Shown here: positions 61,878-64,000 of the stretch, piece after piece
How the letters are laid out: the number at the start of each line of letters is the position of its first letter
Position numbering within the stretch: the stretch's first letter is position 1
Source of the DNA: a marine gamma proteobacterium HTCC2080
GTDB lineage: Bacteria; Pseudomonadota; Gammaproteobacteria; Pseudomonadales; Halieaceae
DNA length: 64,000 nt
Direction of reading: 5' to 3'
Assembly: GCA_000169115.1 (NCBI GenBank)
Contig: AAVV01000013.1
Span: 33,989-97,988 of the forward strand
Program-made: the position numbers and the translations under genes
Notes under the pieces: generated by a model
What the model saw: only the letters and a program-made list of their open reading frames with translations
Told to the model about the DNA's origin: nothing
The model's database searches: none

Positions 61878-62867
61878 ATGAAAACCCGAATTACTGAACT
61901 GTTTGGCATCCAACACCCGATAATCCAGGGGGGGATGCACTATGTTGGCTATGCTGAATTGGCGGCCGCGGTATCGAACGCTGGCGGATTGGGCATTATT
62001 ACCGGGCTGACACAGGGTACCCCTGAAAAACTCGCGGACGAAATTGCGCGCTGCAAGGACATGACCGATAAACCTTTTGGGGTCAATCTGACTTTCTTAC
62101 CGATCCTGAATGCACCGGACTACCCGGGAATGGTTCGCGTCATTATCGAAAGCGGGGTCAAGGTTGTGGAAACGGCAGGCAATAACCCCGTTGAGTACCT
62201 GCCCGCTCTGAAAGAAGCCGGAGTGAAGATCATCCACAAATGCACCGCCGTGCGCCATGCGCTCAAGGCCCAAACCATTGGCTGCGACGCGGCCTCGGTA
62301 GATGGTTTTGAGTGCGGCGGCCACCCCGGTGAAGATGATATCCCCAATATGATTCTTCTACCCCGCGCCGCAGACGAGTTGGAGATTCCCTTTGTCGCCT
62401 CCGGCGGTATGGCAGACGCTCGTTCTCTGGTTGCCTCTCTTGCCATGGGCGCCGAGGGTATGAATATGGGTACCCGGTTTCTTGCTACGAAAGAGGCGCC
62501 AGTACATGACAATGTGAAGCAGGCGATCTTGCAGGCCACCGAGCTGGATACGCGACTGGTTATGCGTCCGCTGCGCAATACAGAGCGGGTACTGAACAAT
62601 CCCGCCGTCGAACGCCTGCTGCAGAAAGAGCGCGAACTGGGTGCTGAGATCGGGTTTGCAGATATTGCGGACGAAGTGGCCGGCAAGTATCCGGGTGTGA
62701 TGCAACAGGGTGAGGTTGATTCAGGGGCCTGGTCCTGTGGCATGGTTGCCGGACTCATCAATGACATTCCCAGTTGCCAGGAACTCATTGATCGCATTAT
62801 GCGTGATGCTGATCAGCTCATAGCGCAGCGTTTGGAAGGTTTGCGCGCAGGTACCGCGGCTATATAA
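61878..62867 (+). CDS. Nitronate monooxygenase (2-nitropropane dioxygenase family)
   Basis: A 329-residue FMN-dependent TIM-barrel protein. It starts LFGIQHPIIQGGMHYVGYAE, with GGLGIITG, the glycine-rich FMN loop VDGFECGGHPGED, and the phosphate-binding ASGGMADARSL and GAEGMNMGTRFLA. It oxidises alkyl nitronates or acts as a related enoyl reductase-like flavoprotein. Thirty-three base pairs after the dehalogenase gene, in the same operon. Confidence 0.9.
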   Translation: MKTRITELFGIQHPIIQGGMHYVGYAELAAAVSNAGGLGIITGLTQGTPEKLADEIARCKDMTDKPFGVNLTFLPILNAPDYPGMVRVIIESGVKVVETAGNNPVEYLPALKEAGVKIIHKCTAVRHALKAQTIGCDAASVDGFECGGHPGEDDIPNMILLPRAADELEIPFVASGGMADARSLVASLAMGAEGMNMGTRFLATKEAPVHDNVKQAILQATELDTRLVMRPLRNTERVLNNPAVERLLQKERELGAEIGFADIADEVAGKYPGVMQQGEVDSGAWSCGMVAGLINDIPSCQELIDRIMRDADQLIAQRLEGLRAGTAAI

Positions 62868-62882
62868 AGGGGTTACCTTTCG

Positions 62883-64000
62883 ATGATCCGTAGAAGAAAT
62901 TTCATGTTAGCCAGTGGCGCCTTAGCGTCATTGGCGCTCAACCCCCGTAGCGTGTTCTCTCAAGAACAGGAGACCATTTTTAAAGACACGTTAAGCCAGC
63001 GAGTCGCTGAAATAATTGAAGAATATTCGGCGCAGGGGATTCATAGGACCGGTACTACGGTAGACAATCAAAGTGGACAATGGCTAGCTGACAGGATAGC
63101 TGAGCTGGGTGTAAAGCCTGAGCTGGAACGTTTTGAGTTTGAACGCGTCCAGCCGATGAACAACAGTTTAACAATCGGTGACCAAACGTTCGAAGGGGTG
63201 CCGGCGTACGATTGTACTTATACCGATGCCAACGGGATTACAGGACGCGTGGGCGCGTTGGGAAGCGACGCGGAGATTGGTATATTGCAGGTGCGTCCTT
63301 TTGGCAGTGCACCGGAAGTTCGCAAGCTCTATGCCGCTCGCGAAAAAGGATTGCACAAAGCCTTCATTGCCGTAACGACGCCCGAATTGCCTGCGGGCGG
63401 CGTAGCCCCCCTCAATGCGGAAGATTTTAACCGTCCCTTCGGGCCACCCGTGTTGCAAGTGGCGAGCGATAGCTGGGACGCCCTGCAACGGGCCGCGCAA
63501 AATCGTGTCCCTGTGAAGCTCACTGTTCACTGCGAGCGGGTTACCAGCGAAGCGATGAACGTGGCAGCACGGATCGAGGGGCGAGACTCCAGTTTGCCGC
63601 CCCTCGTTATCATGACCCCGAGAAGTGGCTGGTGGCGCAATGCTTCGGAACGAGGAGGCGGGATCGCCTGTTTCCTTGAGATGATGCGTGCGATAAAACA
63701 GGCAGAACCTGCTCGAGACGTCTTTTTTACCGCCAATACTGGACACGAGTTGGGCCATGTGGGGCTGGACAGATATCTGCAGCGTAACCATGCGCTTATC
63801 AAGGATGCGCGGTTATGGGTTCACCTGGGTGCCAATTTTGCGGCAGCCCATGGGTCCTCGGTAAGGCTGCAGTATTCTGATAGGGCGCTGCAGGATCTTA
63901 CCCAAGAGCATCTCGACCGTGCTGATATAAAAGCGGCCGCCGAGACCCCCATCGGTCAGCGACCTCTAGGTGAAGCGCGCAATATCTTCGACGGCGACGG
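62883..64000 (+). CDS. Tat-exported M28-like peptidase with degenerate zinc site, 3' partial
   Basis: The frame is open to the window end (372 codons). A twin-arginine signal is seen at residues 3-20 (RRRNFMLASGALASLALN). The rest resembles M28 zinc aminopeptidases: a PA-type insert at about 100-200, then IMTPRSGWW where HxD ligands are expected, NASERGGG in place of the usual D-N-A-S-G, and TANTGHELGHVGLDRYL, where the second Glu region is kept. Loss of the first His and Asp ligands suggests an inactive or altered metal site. It starts 15 bp after the monooxygenase stop. Confidence 0.75.
   Translation, partial: MIRRRNFMLASGALASLALNPRSVFSQEQETIFKDTLSQRVAEIIEEYSAQGIHRTGTTVDNQSGQWLADRIAELGVKPELERFEFERVQPMNNSLTIGDQTFEGVPAYDCTYTDANGITGRVGALGSDAEIGILQVRPFGSAPEVRKLYAAREKGLHKAFIAVTTPELPAGGVAPLNAEDFNRPFGPPVLQVASDSWDALQRAAQNRVPVKLTVHCERVTSEAMNVAARIEGRDSSLPPLVIMTPRSGWWRNASERGGGIACFLEMMRAIKQAEPARDVFFTANTGHELGHVGLDRYLQRNHALIKDARLWVHLGANFAAAHGSSVRLQYSDRALQDLTQEHLDRADIKAAAETPIGQRPLGEARNIFDGD

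Noticed and set aside
47345..64000. Prophage
   Set aside because: No capsid, tail, terminase or integrase genes are seen; cargo is metabolic and modular.

Overview
The window looks like chromosome of a free-living marine gammaproteobacterium, most likely of the OM60/NOR5 (Halieaceae) type. This is an inference from the gene families: a 578-residue isocitrate dehydrogenase of the kind I recall from Congregibacter, a TonB-receptor remnant, many marine catabolic genes and a SulP transporter. No rRNA, intact tRNA, CRISPR array or integrase gene is visible.

Left half (1-35 kb), mostly housekeeping and catabolic operons. It opens with the end of a giant DUF11-repeat surface protein. A phosphate block follows (PiT transporter, DUF47 partner, OprO/OprP-like porin), with Pho-box-like direct repeats before the transporter and the porin and heptamer tandem repeats on either side. 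Next come an isocitrate dehydrogenase with a duplicated middle domain, and an operon joining a D-aminoacylase-like enzyme to DgcN and DgcA (D-glutamate use). After acpH and an HDAC-like deacetylase lies a galactose block (galE, GH42, galK, galT, GH36, sugar symporter), then a CoA-transferase/SDR/TauD cluster, purEK, a SulP transporter and a divergent OxyR-like regulator.

Middle (35-47 kb). A four-gene run carries a selenoprotein of the UGSC family: the reading frame crosses an in-frame TGA at 38092-38094 followed by Gly-Ser-Cys, and its end overlaps the start of a KAS III-like gene. A TDGLP-motif protein precedes it. A thiolase and a fused hydratase/dehydrogenase follow as a beta-oxidation pair, then an SRAP protein, a secreted subtilase with a PKD domain, and a secreted metallo-hydrolase.

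Right part (47.5-64 kb), a composite island. Four 45-bp copies of the 3' half of a tRNA-Met(CAT) gene, all on the minus strand, lie at 51538, 54409, 56386 and 58438 and separate short cargo modules: opgB/dgkA, a DUF1254 protein, a MATE exporter, a TPR lipoprotein, and a GST/haloalkane dehalogenase/nitronate monooxygenase/M28-like set. Two of the fragments are joined to a structured repeat of about 119 bp (four identical tandem copies at 53933-54408, one diverged copy at 58318). Related flanks rich in the hexamer CCGAAC accompany the fragments. A decayed tRNA-Phe lies near the left edge. The pattern suggests repeated site-specific insertion at one tRNA gene, whose intact copy should lie to the right of the window.

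The observations most worth following are the selenoprotein operon, the tRNA-fragment cassette array with its 119-bp repeats, and the split active site of the duplicated isocitrate dehydrogenase.
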